A DNA stretch of 64,000 nt from Actinomadura rudentiformis (lineage in GTDB: Bacteria; Actinomycetota; Actinomycetes; Streptosporangiales; Streptosporangiaceae). The notes under the pieces are model-generated. The model was not told the DNA's origin. It made no database searches and saw nothing but the letters and a program-made list of their open reading frames with translations. Positions 41,611 to 50,207 of this stretch are shown piece by piece. The stretch spans positions 62,001-126,000 of the forward strand of contig NZ_WBMT01000023.1 in assembly GCF_008923185.1 (NCBI RefSeq). The letters run 5' to 3'. The position numbers and the translations under genes are program-made. Position 1 is the first letter of the stretch, and each line of letters starts with the position of its first letter.

Positions 41611-43059
41611 GTGAGTCGAGAAGGTGTGACGCCGCAGAGCGAGGATTTCTCCGCCTGGTACAACGAGCTGGTCGTGCAGGCCCAGCTGGTCGACCGTGGA
41701 CCGGTGCGGGGCACGATGGTCATCCGGCCGTACGGGTACCGGATCTGGGAGCTGCTCCAGGCCGACCTGGACCGGCGGATCAAGGACTCGGGGCACGACA
41801 ACGCGTGCTTCCCGATGTTCATCCCGGAGTCCTACCTCAAGCGGGAGGCCGAGCACGTCGAGGGCTTCTCGCCGGAGCTGGCCGTGGTGACGATCGCCGG
41901 CGGCAAGGAGCTGGAGGAGCCGCTGGTCGTGCGGCCGACCTCCGAGACGGTCATCGGCGAGTACATGGCCAAATGGATCGACTCCCACCGTGATCTTCCG
42001 CTGCTGCTCAACCAGTGGGCCAACGTGGTCCGCTGGGAGATGCGGCCGCGGCTGTTCCTGCGTACCACCGAGTTCCTCTGGCAGGAGGGGCACACCGCGC
42101 ACCTCGACGAGGACGACGCGATGCGCGAGACCATGTGGGCGCTGGACGCCTACGCCCAGGTCGCGCGCGAGCTGGCCGCGATCCCGGTGGTGGCGGGCGA
42201 GAAGACCCCGGGCGAGCGGTTCGCCGGGGCCGTCCGCACGTTCACGGTCGAGGGCATGATGCGGGACGGGCGGGCGCTGCAGTCCGGCACCTCGCACTAC
42301 TTGGGCACCAACTTCGCCAAGGCGTTCGAGATCCAGTACCAGGACGAGGACGGCAAGCTCCAGCTCGCCCACACCACGTCCTGGGGCATGAGCACCCGCA
42401 TGATCGGCGGCGTGATCATGACGCACGGCGACGACAAGGGCCTGGTGCTGCCGCCCCGGCTGGCTCCGTACCAGGTCGTGATCGTCCCGATCGGCCGCAA
42501 GGAGCAGGGCGAGCAGGCCGCCGCCGAGGCGCGCAAGCTGAGTGCCGCGATCAAGGCGATGGGCATCCGCGTGCACGTGGACGACAACCGGCCGCAGCTG
42601 TCGCCAGGGTTCAAGTTCAACGAGTGGGAGATGCGCGGCGTCCCGGTCCGCATCGAGCTCGGCAAGCGCGACATCGAGAACGGCGTGGCCACGCTCGCCC
42701 GGCGCCTCCCGACCGTGGAGGGCCAGGGCAAGGAGCAGATCCCGCTGGAGAAGGTGCCCGAGCTGCTGCCGGGCATCCTGGCCGACTTCCAGTCGTTCCT
42801 GCTGGCGCGCGCGGAGGCCTTCCGCGACGAGCACACAGCCGCGGTCGACACGTGGGAGGCCTTCACCGGGCAGGTGGCCACAGGCTGGGCGGACGTCTTC
42901 CACTGCGGCCGTCCGGAGTGCGAGGACGAGATCAAGGCCGACACCGCCGCGACGCCGCGGGTCATCCCGGCTGACGCGCCGGAGGAGACCGGCGAGTGCG
43001 TGAAGTGCGGCCGTCCGTCCGCGTACGGGAAGCGTGTGATCTTCGGCAGGGCCTACTAA
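41611..43059 (+). CDS. Prolyl-tRNA synthetase, archaeal/eukaryotic type
   Basis: A 482-residue ProRS of the other structural class. It lacks the INS domain and has RPTSETVIGEYMAKWIDSHRDLP and RLFLRTTEFLWQEGHTAH (motif 2) with LQSGTSHYLGTNFAKAF. After the anticodon-binding domain comes the C-terminal zinc-binding domain (CGRPECEDEIK and CVKCGRPSAYGKR) ending in RAY; the terminal Tyr is a family feature. The GTG at 41611 has no clear ribosome-binding site. A TAnnnT hexamer (TACCCT, 41598-41603) stands 8-13 nt before it, so a leaderless transcript is possible. Having both ProRS classes side by side is unusual and suggests separate uses or inhibitor resistance. A U-tract terminator follows. Confidence 0.95.
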   Translation: MSREGVTPQSEDFSAWYNELVVQAQLVDRGPVRGTMVIRPYGYRIWELLQADLDRRIKDSGHDNACFPMFIPESYLKREAEHVEGFSPELAVVTIAGGKELEEPLVVRPTSETVIGEYMAKWIDSHRDLPLLLNQWANVVRWEMRPRLFLRTTEFLWQEGHTAHLDEDDAMRETMWALDAYAQVARELAAIPVVAGEKTPGERFAGAVRTFTVEGMMRDGRALQSGTSHYLGTNFAKAFEIQYQDEDGKLQLAHTTSWGMSTRMIGGVIMTHGDDKGLVLPPRLAPYQVVIVPIGRKEQGEQAAAEARKLSAAIKAMGIRVHVDDNRPQLSPGFKFNEWEMRGVPVRIELGKRDIENGVATLARRLPTVEGQGKEQIPLEKVPELLPGILADFQSFLLARAEAFRDEHTAAVDTWEAFTGQVATGWADVFHCGRPECEDEIKADTAATPRVIPADAPEETGECVKCGRPSAYGKRVIFGRAY

Positions 43060-43106
43060 AGCAACCGGTCGTCCGGGTTCTCCTGACCTCCCGGTCAAGA
43101 TCTTCG

Positions 43107-43147
43107 GCGGGTCCCTCCTCATCCGGTGAGGAGGGACCCGCCTTTTT
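43107..43147 (+). terminator. Rho-independent terminator after the archaeal-type ProRS gene
   Basis: A perfect 15-bp stem (43107-43121 with 43127-43141, loop TCCGG) is followed by CTTTTT at 43142-43147. Both stem and U tract are present, so this is a classical intrinsic terminator. It also isolates the protease gene. A TTGACA at 43173-43178 could be a -35 element for that gene, but I see no good -10. Confidence 0.93.
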
Positions 43148-43353
43148 CATTGCGCGCGGGTTAGCACGTCGCTTGACAGCGTGCATCGGTTTACCGGCAG
43201 ATGTGTCCGCATGTGGCCAATGTGGTCCCTGTTCGCCATGGAACTCTTGCCGGGTTTTGGGGCTATATGCGCAACATGTGGTGCTTCGTGATCGACTCCA
43301 CCGCGGCGACGCGCGTGGAGAAGTCCCCCCGCTCCCCCAGGAGGCACCCGCGA

Positions 43354-44589
43354 ATGAGTAAGGCGTCGAAGTCGAGGCGATCCCTCGCAACGCCCGTCAT
43401 CGCCACTGCGGCACTGGCCATCGGTGTCGCGCTCCCCGCCCAGGCCCTCGCACAGGCTCAGTTGTCTGAGGAGGGCGTCGTCCGCTACGCCGGTGCTCCC
43501 AACGCCGTGCCGGGCGACTACATCGTGGTACTGAAGGACACCGCCGACACCCGAGACAAGGGCGTTCCGGCCGTCGCCCGCTCGCTTGCGAGCAAGCACG
43601 ACGGCACCGTCCGCAAGGTCTTCCGCACCGCCGTCCGCGGCTTCTCGGTGCGGCTCGACGGGAAGCAGGCGCGTCGCATGGCCGCCCGCTCGGATGTCGC
43701 GTTCGTCGAGCAGAACCGCATCTTCAAGATCAACTCGGCCGTTCCGGCCGCCCCGCAGGCCAACCCGCCCTCGTGGGGCCTGGACCGGGTCGACCAGCGC
43801 AAGCTCCCGCTCGACAAGTCCTACAACCCCGGCGCCACGGGCAAGGGCGTCAACGCCTACGTCATCGACACCGGCGTCCGGCTCACCCATTCGACCTTCG
43901 GGGGGCGGGCCACCAGCGGTTACGACTTCGTCGACAACGACGACGACGCCACCGACTGCCAGGGCCACGGCACGCACGTGGCCGGGACGATCGCCGGGAA
44001 GGAGTACGGCCTGGCCAAGGAGGCGAACGTCGTCGCCGTCCGGGTGCTCGGCTGCCAGGGCAGCGGCTCCACCGAGGGCGTCATCGCCGGCGTGGACTGG
44101 GTCACCAAGAACGCCAAGAAGCCGGCCGTGGCGAACATGAGCCTCGGCGGCGGGGTCTCGGAGGCCCTGGACGACGCGGTCAAGAAGTCGGTCGCGTCCG
44201 GCGTGACCTACGCGCTCGCCGCGGGCAACGACAACCAGGACGCGTGCGGCTCCTCGCCGGCCCGCGTGCCCGAGGCGATCACCGTTGGGGCCACCGACGA
44301 GCAGGACGCCCGCTCGTCGTTCTCCAACTTCGGCCAGTGCGTGGACATCTTCGCGCCGGGCTCGGACATCACCTCGGCCTGGGTCACCGACGACAACGCC
44401 TCGCGCAGTGCGAACGGCACGTCGATGGCCAGCCCGCACGTCGCGGGCGCGGCGGCGCTCTACCTGTCCGGCAACACCGCGGCGACCCCGGAGCAGGTGG
44501 CCGAGGCGCTGGGCACGAACGCGACCCCCGGTGCGGTGACGAACCCGGGCACGGGCTCGCCCGACAAGCTCCTCTACGTCGGCAGCTGA
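43354..44589 (+). CDS. Secreted subtilisin-family serine protease (S8, proteinase K-like)
   Basis: A 411-residue preproprotein. A Sec signal peptide (KSKSRR-type basic start, LATPVIATAALAIGVALPAQALA) ends near residue 34. An I9 propeptide (YIVVLKD to FVEQN, about 55-122) is followed by the mature domain. The catalytic triad is Asp172 (VIDTG), His205 (GHGTHVAG) and Ser357 (GTSMASPH), and the oxyanion Asn is in AAGNDNQDA (about 291). Cysteines at 202, 234, 298 and 329 could form two disulfides as in proteinase K-type enzymes. The ATG at 43354 has AGGAGG at 43339-43344. No C-terminal P-domain. A gene for an SSI-type inhibitor lies 4.4 kb downstream. Confidence 0.95.
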   Translation: MSKASKSRRSLATPVIATAALAIGVALPAQALAQAQLSEEGVVRYAGAPNAVPGDYIVVLKDTADTRDKGVPAVARSLASKHDGTVRKVFRTAVRGFSVRLDGKQARRMAARSDVAFVEQNRIFKINSAVPAAPQANPPSWGLDRVDQRKLPLDKSYNPGATGKGVNAYVIDTGVRLTHSTFGGRATSGYDFVDNDDDATDCQGHGTHVAGTIAGKEYGLAKEANVVAVRVLGCQGSGSTEGVIAGVDWVTKNAKKPAVANMSLGGGVSEALDDAVKKSVASGVTYALAAGNDNQDACGSSPARVPEAITVGATDEQDARSSFSNFGQCVDIFAPGSDITSAWVTDDNASRSANGTSMASPHVAGAAALYLSGNTAATPEQVAEALGTNATPGAVTNPGTGSPDKLLYVGS

Positions 44590-44606
44590 TCGAGACCATC
44601 CGGTGA

Positions 44607-44641
44607 GGGGTGTCCCGTCGTGCGCGGCGGCGGGGCACCCC
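44607..44641. terminator. Candidate terminator after the subtilase gene
   Basis: GGGGTGTCCCG (44607-44617) pairs with CGGGGCACCCC (44631-44641) with one G-U pair across a 13-nt loop. It lies between the convergent protease and DUF6328 genes and lacks a U tract. Confidence 0.6.
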
Positions 44642-44686
44642 GCTCGGGTCCCCGGCTTTCGGCCCCTGGCTTCCGGGCCCACAGGG

Positions 44687-45205
44687 TCAGGACCGGTTCT
44701 TGTGCTCCACCGTGCGCCGGGTCAGCAGGGGCTGGACGAACCAGGCCCAGGTGCACAGCACCACGACCACGATCGCCGTGGCGAGGGCCGGCTCGGCTCC
44801 GCCCAGGGTCTTGACGATCAGAGTGGTGGAGGAGGCGATGGAGAACGCGAGCGCCACCGCGCCGAGGATCCCGAACCGGTTGGCCCGCCTGATCAGCAAC
44901 GGCTTCTGGTTCTGCTGGAACAGGATGCGGTGCTGGATGGTCGGGGCGATGAAGCAGATGGACGCCAGTGCCGCCCCGAAGAGAGCCACGTAGAACAGCG
45001 CCCTGCCGCTGTCGTCCACCCGGCCGAACCCGGGGGCGAACGGCACGGTCAGCAGGAAGGCGAAGAGCACCTGCACCCCCGTGACCGCGACCCGGAAGCC
45101 CTGGAGCAACTCCATGAGTTGCCGGTCGAGGCGTTCGTGCTCGGTCTCGTTACGGGGGTTCTGCGATCCAGGCGGCTTGGCGGCGGGCGGTGATGCGGTT
45201 CCCAT
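44687..45205 (-). CDS. DUF6328-like membrane protein
   Basis: A 172-residue protein with four hydrophobic helices (about residues 40-57, 69-89, 112-132 and 138-158). It starts with a Pro/Ala-rich hydrophilic segment and then ERLDRQLMELLQGFRVAVTGVQVLFAFLL, which is the conserved opening of the DUF6328 family of actinobacterial membrane proteins; no function is known. The frame is open from a TTG at 45214, but the ATG at 45205 (MGTASPP) is preferred. It lies 41 bp downstream of the phosphatase gene on the same strand. Confidence 0.75.
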   Translation of the reverse strand: MGTASPPAAKPPGSQNPRNETEHERLDRQLMELLQGFRVAVTGVQVLFAFLLTVPFAPGFGRVDDSGRALFYVALFGAALASICFIAPTIQHRILFQQNQKPLLIRRANRFGILGAVALAFSIASSTTLIVKTLGGAEPALATAIVVVVLCTWAWFVQPLLTRRTVEHKNRS

Positions 45206-45246
45206 GGGGGGCAAATACCCCCGAAATGGCAGATTTCACTTACGCC

Positions 45247-47253
45247 TCAGTTGAGGGGCGTGGGCTGCCTGCGCACGGCCAGCATCGACACGTCGTCCCG
45301 GAGATCGCCGTCGCAATAGTCGATCAACCGTTGTTCCACCGCGTTCAGCATCTCCTGCAGGGGGGCGGCGGCGTGTCCCGCCAACACCTCCAGCAGCCGC
45401 TCCTGCCCGAACTGCCGCCGGGACATGTCGCACGCGTCCAGTACGCCGTCGGAGTGGAGGAACAGGGTGTCGCCCGCGGCGAGCTCGATCACCTGCGTGC
45501 CCACCTCGAAGTCCTCGAAGAGGCCGAGCGGCACGCCGCCGCTGGAGGCGTACCGGACCATTCCGTCGGGCCGGATCACGATCGCCGGCGGATGACCCGC
45601 CGAGGCGAGGGTCGCCTTCATGCCCTCCCCGCCGACCGTCAGCCCGGCCATCACCGCGGTCACGAAGCGCTCCTCGTCCAGCAGCGCCTGGTTGACCATG
45701 GACAGCACCTCGGCTGGATCGGACTTCCAGCCGGACAGCGCCCGCACGCCGTGCCGGGCCGCGGCCGTCACCGCGGCCGCCTCCTGTCCCTTGCCGCAGA
45801 CATCGCCGAGGACCATGCCCCAACCGCCGCCGGCCGCCGGGAAGACGTCATAGAAGTCGCCGCCGACCTCGATGCCGTGCGTGGCGGCGCGGTAGAGCCC
45901 TGCCACCTCGACGCCGGGGATCTGGGGGAGCCGCTGCGGCAGCAGGCTCGCCTGCAGGGACACGGCGATCTCGTCCCGGCGCTGGTAGAGCCGGGAGGCT
46001 CGGATGACCAGGGCCAGCAAGCGCCCGAGCCGCTGTGCCACACCCAGGTCGAGCAGGTCGAGGGGGCCGTGCTCGCCCCTGCTGGCGAGCGTGATCGTCC
46101 CGATGCAGCGGTCGCCGTCCTCGACCGGCACACACAGGACGGAGGTCGCGCCCATCTTGACGCAGGCCGGCTGGCCGTCGGCGCAGACGCCGAGGAGGTC
46201 GAGGTCCTCCACATGCGGCCGCAGCGCACTCTGCCGGGTGGTGAACACCGTGTGGGGCAGGGTGCCGGGCTCGGGGGCGAGCTGCTCCAGGCTGTGCACG
46301 GTCTCCTCGCCGTGCTCGTCGGGCTGGCCCATGACCACCACGCGCCGCAGATCACCGTTCGCCTCATGGCCGGCCGCGCCGGGCGCGCCCGTCCCGCCTG
46401 CCGAGGCCGGACCGGCGCGGGGCGGGGTGAGGTCGATGAAGACCCATTCGGTCATCTCGGCGGTCAGCAGCCGTGCGCAGCGGCGGACCGCCACGTTCTC
46501 GTTGAACACGGGCTCGTCGAGCAGCAGCTCGGAAGCCGTGGCGAGCACGTCCATCCGGTGCACCAGCGCGGCCATGACCTCGTCGTCGCGGTCGTCGCTG
46601 AGGGGTGCGGCCTCGCGAGCCGCGCCGCCGGCGGTCCCAGCGGCGGGTGTCGCGGTCCGCGTGGGCCGTTCGTCGTCCGCCGGGCCGTCGGGCACAGCGG
46701 TGGCACCCGCCGCGACGACGATCATCGGATCGGGCTCCCCGCGGATCCACACCCGGGCCATGGTGACCATCGCGTCGACCGGATGCTCCCGGCCCAGGAA
46801 CCGGACCTCGGTGCGGCGTCGCCGGCCGGTCCGGACGACCGCGGCCAGCTGTGACCGTAGCGCCGCGCGGGCGGGAAGGTCACAGAAAGCGATGAACTGC
46901 TTACCGGAGACATAGCCGGGGGACGTGCCCAGCATCGCCGCGGCCTGCTTGTTGACCCGGCGCACGCCCGCGTCGCGGTCCAGCAGGAAGAGCGGCACGG
47001 GGGCGTCCTGGAAGACGGTGCGCAGCACCCGGCGCTCGGTCTCGGCGGTCGCCGAACGACCGGCCGCGTTGGCCTGGTCGACGCCCATCGTGCGCAGCGC
47101 CGTCAGCGCGAGCTCCAGCTCGACCAGGGCCGCGTCGAGCGTGGCCCGCAGATCGGGCACGGGCATGTTGGCAGCCTGCCGCAGCTCTTCGATCCGGCCC
47201 TCGAGATCGCTGATCTCGCGCAGGATCGTCTCTGGTTCGAGCTGTTCGGCCAT
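45247..47253 (-). CDS. PAS-GAF-SpoIIE family PP2C phosphatase
   Basis: A 668-residue cytoplasmic signalling phosphatase. An N-terminal coiled coil (ILREISDLEGRIEELRQ) precedes a PAS domain (VFQDAPVPLFLLDRDAGVRRVNKQAAAMLG, about 80-175), a GAF domain (about 225-415, with TSVLCVPVEDGDRCIGTITLA) and the SpoIIE phosphatase (about 430-665: EVGGDFYDVFPA, GDVCGKGQEAAAVT, ASAGHPPAIV, LHSDGVLDACD). Such RsbU-like enzymes dephosphorylate STAS anti-anti-sigma proteins to switch on a stress sigma factor. The STAS protein at 61918-62310 is a possible partner. Metal-binding Asp residues (GDFYD, GDVCGKG, HSDG) are intact. ATG at 47253. Confidence 0.93.
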   Translation of the reverse strand: MAEQLEPETILREISDLEGRIEELRQAANMPVPDLRATLDAALVELELALTALRTMGVDQANAAGRSATAETERRVLRTVFQDAPVPLFLLDRDAGVRRVNKQAAAMLGTSPGYVSGKQFIAFCDLPARAALRSQLAAVVRTGRRRRTEVRFLGREHPVDAMVTMARVWIRGEPDPMIVVAAGATAVPDGPADDERPTRTATPAAGTAGGAAREAAPLSDDRDDEVMAALVHRMDVLATASELLLDEPVFNENVAVRRCARLLTAEMTEWVFIDLTPPRAGPASAGGTGAPGAAGHEANGDLRRVVVMGQPDEHGEETVHSLEQLAPEPGTLPHTVFTTRQSALRPHVEDLDLLGVCADGQPACVKMGATSVLCVPVEDGDRCIGTITLASRGEHGPLDLLDLGVAQRLGRLLALVIRASRLYQRRDEIAVSLQASLLPQRLPQIPGVEVAGLYRAATHGIEVGGDFYDVFPAAGGGWGMVLGDVCGKGQEAAAVTAAARHGVRALSGWKSDPAEVLSMVNQALLDEERFVTAVMAGLTVGGEGMKATLASAGHPPAIVIRPDGMVRYASSGGVPLGLFEDFEVGTQVIELAAGDTLFLHSDGVLDACDMSRRQFGQERLLEVLAGHAAAPLQEMLNAVEQRLIDYCDGDLRDDVSMLAVRRQPTPLN

Positions 47254-47491
47254 GTACGGTGCTCCAAGTGCTCGTCGGCGAGGCAGGCGGGGTCAGGGCC
47301 CGTACTCGATCAAACTTCCCCGCTGCTCTTGGTCGCCGTCCGCAGCAGCCTATTCCTGTTGCGCACGCCTGGCCTAGTGCGGGCACAACGCCTGTGCGTT
47401 GGCTCACGATGGCGCGGTAGTACGCAGCCTATTCGGTGCCGTGCCCATGCCGTGCCGTGTGCCCCGCCGTATGCCCTGCCTACGCCCGTGC
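47254..47491. other. Intergenic spacer with CGTGCC-rich sequence
   Basis: This 238-bp stretch contains no gene. Its right half (about 47438-47505) is built of degenerate CGTGCC and TGCC units (GTGCCGTGCCCATGCCGTGCC), and overlaps the beginning of the GAF-ANTAR gene's 3' side. I find no convincing hairpin terminator. Confidence 0.5.
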
Positions 47492-48238
47492 CTACTCCGT
47501 GCCGGGAGGCGGGGTCAGCCCCTGGTCCCCGACGATGCGCTGAGCCAGGGCGGTCAGCTTGACGCGCCGCGACTGCGAGATCCGGCGCAGCGCCGAGAAC
47601 GCCTCATCGGCGTCGCAGCCGAGGGCGTGCATGAGGATGCCCTTCGCCTGGTCCACGACGGCCCGGGTCTCGACCGCCTCCTGCAACTGGATCGCGGTGC
47701 GGTGGACCTGGTCGTACTGCAGCGTGTTGGAGACGGCTGCGCTGCCCTGCGCGGCCAGCAGGGCCGCGAGGGACTGCTGATCCGGATTGAGGCAGCGGGG
47801 CGTCACCCCGTACAGCGACAAGGTCACGAGCACGGGCGCGTTGTAGTGCGGAGTCGTGCTGAAACAGCGCACCCCTCGGCGCAACATGTCCGAGGTGGAG
47901 GCCGGCCAGCGGGTCTCGGCCAGGACGTCGTCCGAGATCATCGCGCGGCGGGTGCGGACGACGTCGAAGATGGGGCCGTTGCCGCGCTGGAGCTGCAGGT
48001 CGGTCACCTCGGCGAGATCGGGATGGCTGGCGGCCGAGGCCAGTGGCTCCGGGCGCTCCGACTCGTCGGAGGGCAGCGCCCAGCGGACGCTCGCGGCGCC
48101 GGCGCAGCCCGGTACCGCGCGGGACGCCAACTCGGTGACCCGGTGCAGGGTCCCCAGGTCGGACGACTCGCCCACGATGCCCAGGCGGGCGATCTCCACG
48201 GCGAGCTGGTCGGTGAGGACGGTCTCGGCTGACGGCAC
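47492..48238 (-). CDS. GAF and ANTAR domain-containing protein
   Basis: A 248-residue regulator with a GAF domain (about residues 1-165, including VTDLQLQRGNGPIFDVVR and FSTTPHYNAPVLVTLSLYG) and a C-terminal ANTAR domain (about 175-240: LQEAVETRAVVDQAKGILMHALGCDADEAFSALRRISQSRRVKL). ANTAR domains bind paired hairpins in nascent RNA and prevent termination, so this is a probable antiterminator controlled by a GAF-sensed signal. I prefer the GTG at 48238; an ATG at 48325 with AGGCGG upstream would add 29 residues. It lies between the SpoIIE phosphatase and CBS-protein genes on the same strand. Confidence 0.88.
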   Translation of the reverse strand: MPSAETVLTDQLAVEIARLGIVGESSDLGTLHRVTELASRAVPGCAGAASVRWALPSDESERPEPLASAASHPDLAEVTDLQLQRGNGPIFDVVRTRRAMISDDVLAETRWPASTSDMLRRGVRCFSTTPHYNAPVLVTLSLYGVTPRCLNPDQQSLAALLAAQGSAAVSNTLQYDQVHRTAIQLQEAVETRAVVDQAKGILMHALGCDADEAFSALRRISQSRRVKLTALAQRIVGDQGLTPPPGTE

Positions 48239-48362
48239 ATCAGCGACGTTATCCCGGGAGCGGGCCGTTTCGTACTCCCAGGCCGGCCTCAAGCCGCTGC
48301 AACGACCGATCAATCGCCCCGACATGTCCGCCTCACAGTCGTTCTCAAAGATTCGGCAGCGT

Positions 48363-48418
48363 TCCTCCAGGCTCCGTCTCACCAGCGCGATCCCACAGGT
48401 GCGGTCTCACAAGTGCGG
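48363..48418. repeat. Degenerate 14-bp tandem repeat spanning the CBS-gene stop codon
   Basis: Copies at 48391-48404 (TCCCACAGGTGCGG) and 48405-48418 (TCTCACAAGTGCGG) match at 12 of 14 positions. A third copy at 48377-48390 matches at 11, and a fourth at 48363-48376 is weak (9 of 14 against the second). The last copy contains the stop codon and final codons of the CBS protein. Confidence 0.65.
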
Positions 48419-48832
48419 CGGTGCCTTGCTGATCGCGGCGAGGACCCCGGGCGCCTCGCCGTTGGCCAGCGCCAGATCACCGATCGACACGATGCCTACC
48501 GGGCGCTGCTCCGCGTCGACCACCGGAAGCCGCCGGACGGCCTGCTCTCGCATCAGCCGTGCCGCGGTCTCGGTGTCGTCGTTGGGCCTGACCGTGGTGA
48601 TCTCGGCCGTGCACACGTCGCTGAGCGGAGTGAGGGAGGGATCGCGGCACTCCGCGATCCCGCGGACGACGATGTCGCGGTCGGTGACCATTCCGCACAA
48701 CCGGCCGGCGAGCGTGACGAGAACGTCGCCGATTCCCTTGTCCCGCATGATGCGGGCGGCCTCGTAGAGGGTCGCCTCCAGCGGGAGGGTATGAGGGGTG
48801 GCGGTCATGAGGTCACTGACCCTCCGAGACAT
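48407..48832 (-). CDS. CBS-domain pair protein
   Basis: A 141-residue protein made of two CBS motifs (about residues 8-62 and 72-128): LMTATPHTLPLEATLYEAARIMRDKGIGDVLV, MVTDRDIVVRG, and VRPNDDTETAARLMREQAVRRLPVVD, VGIVSIGDLA. The pair forms a Bateman module that binds adenine nucleotides and senses energy state or redox. Single-module CBS proteins are common in actinobacterial stress regulons. ATG at 48832 with AAGGAG upstream. Located between the GAF-ANTAR gene and the SSI inhibitor. Confidence 0.93.
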   Translation of the reverse strand: MSRRVSDLMTATPHTLPLEATLYEAARIMRDKGIGDVLVTLAGRLCGMVTDRDIVVRGIAECRDPSLTPLSDVCTAEITTVRPNDDTETAARLMREQAVRRLPVVDAEQRPVGIVSIGDLALANGEAPGVLAAISKAPPHL

Positions 48833-48986
48833 GACGCCCGCACTCCTTCCGCCCGACCCAGGTGCGTGTGGCTTGCTGTCCCCGCGCCGTACCCGCAATG
48901 CAACGCCCTATGCGGGAACCGTGGATCCGAAGGTAAAGATGTTCGGAGGCGCTCCCGGAGGCCGGTGAGAGTCCCGTCTGGATCGT

Positions 48987-49385
48987 TCAGAACAAGAAGA
49001 CCTTGCCTGTGTGGGCGCGCATGACGCAGTCGTTGGGGTACTCCCGCTCAAAACGCACCGGCCGGCCCCTCCAGCGTCCCTCGGCCTTCGCGACGATCGG
49101 CGCGTAGATCAGCGTGCACATGGTGCCGGCAGGGTCCCGCTCGATCTTGCCGTTGCGCGCCGCCAGTTCTCGGCAGGCCGCTTTGGCCCCGGGGTGCGTT
49201 CCACCGCCGGAGTCGCACTTCAGGAGGGCCGTGCGGGCGCTGGACGCGTTCGGCCCGGGGGAGGTGAGGGTGAGCCGCAGTTCGGTGCGCGGCCAGGTCG
49301 GGGGCAGCGTGGTCGCGTGGGCGGATGCGGTGGGCAGGAGGGTGAGGACGGCGCCTGTCAGGGCGGTGGAGATGAGATGCGGCAA
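48987..49385 (-). CDS. SSI-family subtilisin inhibitor, secreted
   Basis: A 132-residue secreted protein. The signal peptide (HLISTALTGAVLTLLPTASAHA) ends near residue 24. The mature part is a Streptomyces subtilisin inhibitor: RTALLKCDSGGGTHPGAKAAC, GTMCTLIYAPIVAKAEGRWRGRPV and a C-terminal NDCVMRAHTGKVFLF. By alignment with SSI (reactive bond in CPMVY), the reactive site is Leu92-Ile93, so P1 is Leu, which suits subtilisin- or chymotrypsin-like targets. The TTG at 49385 is supported by a GGGAGG ribosome-binding site six bases before it. A subtilase gene lies about 4.4 kb away and is a possible target. Confidence 0.92.
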   Translation of the reverse strand: MPHLISTALTGAVLTLLPTASAHATTLPPTWPRTELRLTLTSPGPNASSARTALLKCDSGGGTHPGAKAACRELAARNGKIERDPAGTMCTLIYAPIVAKAEGRWRGRPVRFEREYPNDCVMRAHTGKVFLF

Positions 49386-49598
49386 GGGAAACCTCCCGAG
49401 GTCGACACAGGATCATCGCTAAATGTATCTGTACGACTACGGAAAGTGTTGAGATTTGGTTCGCGTGAGCCAGGCGGCAGGGAGGTCCGGCGGGAGGCCT
49501 CGGAAAGGGGTGATCCCGCGGTCACGGGGGAACCGCGGGATCACGTCTAAAGGGAGGGAGTGGCGAGGGGAGAAATGCTCAGGGGGAACGAGTGGGCG

Positions 49599-50207
49599 TC
49601 AGGCGGCGAGGGTGTGGTCGGTGAGCGCCTCACGCAGCTGCTTGCGGCCGCGGTGGAGGCGGGACATCACCGTGCCGATGGGGGTGCCCATCATCTCGGC
49701 GATCTCCTTGTAGGGGTAACCCTCGACATCGGCGAGATAGACCGCGTCCCGGAAGTCCTTAGGGAGGCCGCGGAGCGCGTCGATGACCTCCGAGTCGGGC
49801 ATCCGGTCGAGCGCCTCGGACTCGGCGGACCGGAAGCCGGACGAGTGAGCCTCGGCCTGGGCGATCTGCCACTCCTCCAGCTCCTCCGAACCGGCGCGCA
49901 TCGGCTCGCGCTGGCGCTTGCGGTAGGAGTTGATGAAGTTGTTGGTGAGAATGCGGTGCAGCCAGGCCTTGAGGTTCGTGCCTTCCTTGAACTGGTGGAA
50001 GTTGACGTAGGCCTTGGCGAGGGTCTCCTGGACCAGGTCCTCGGCGTCGGCGCTGTTGCGCGTCATGCGGACGGCGCTGGCGTACAGCGGGTCGACGTAG
50101 GGGAGGACGTCGCGCTCGTAGCGCTCGGGGTCCGTGCAGACAGGGGCAGTGGATCGGGTGTTGCGGACGGGCGTGTTGCGGACGGACATGGTGGCTGCGG
50201 TCATCAT
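49599..50207 (-). CDS. ECF sigma factor, SigR/SigH-like
   Basis: A 202-residue ECF sigma factor. Region 2 is RYERDVLPYVDPLYASAVRMTRNSADAEDLVQETLAKAY, with the AWLHRILTNNFINSYRKRQREPMR block. Region 4 is DSEVIDALRGLPKDFRDAVYLADVEGYPYKEIAEMMGTPIGTVMSRLHRGR. This is the ECF12 group (SigR of Streptomyces, SigH of mycobacteria), which responds to thiol oxidation and is normally held by the zinc anti-sigma factor RsrA encoded directly downstream. No RsrA-like gene follows here. Start at 50207 or, with a better spaced GGGAG, at the ATG of 50204. Confidence 0.9.
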   Translation of the reverse strand: MMTAATMSVRNTPVRNTRSTAPVCTDPERYERDVLPYVDPLYASAVRMTRNSADAEDLVQETLAKAYVNFHQFKEGTNLKAWLHRILTNNFINSYRKRQREPMRAGSEELEEWQIAQAEAHSSGFRSAESEALDRMPDSEVIDALRGLPKDFRDAVYLADVEGYPYKEIAEMMGTPIGTVMSRLHRGRKQLREALTDHTLAA

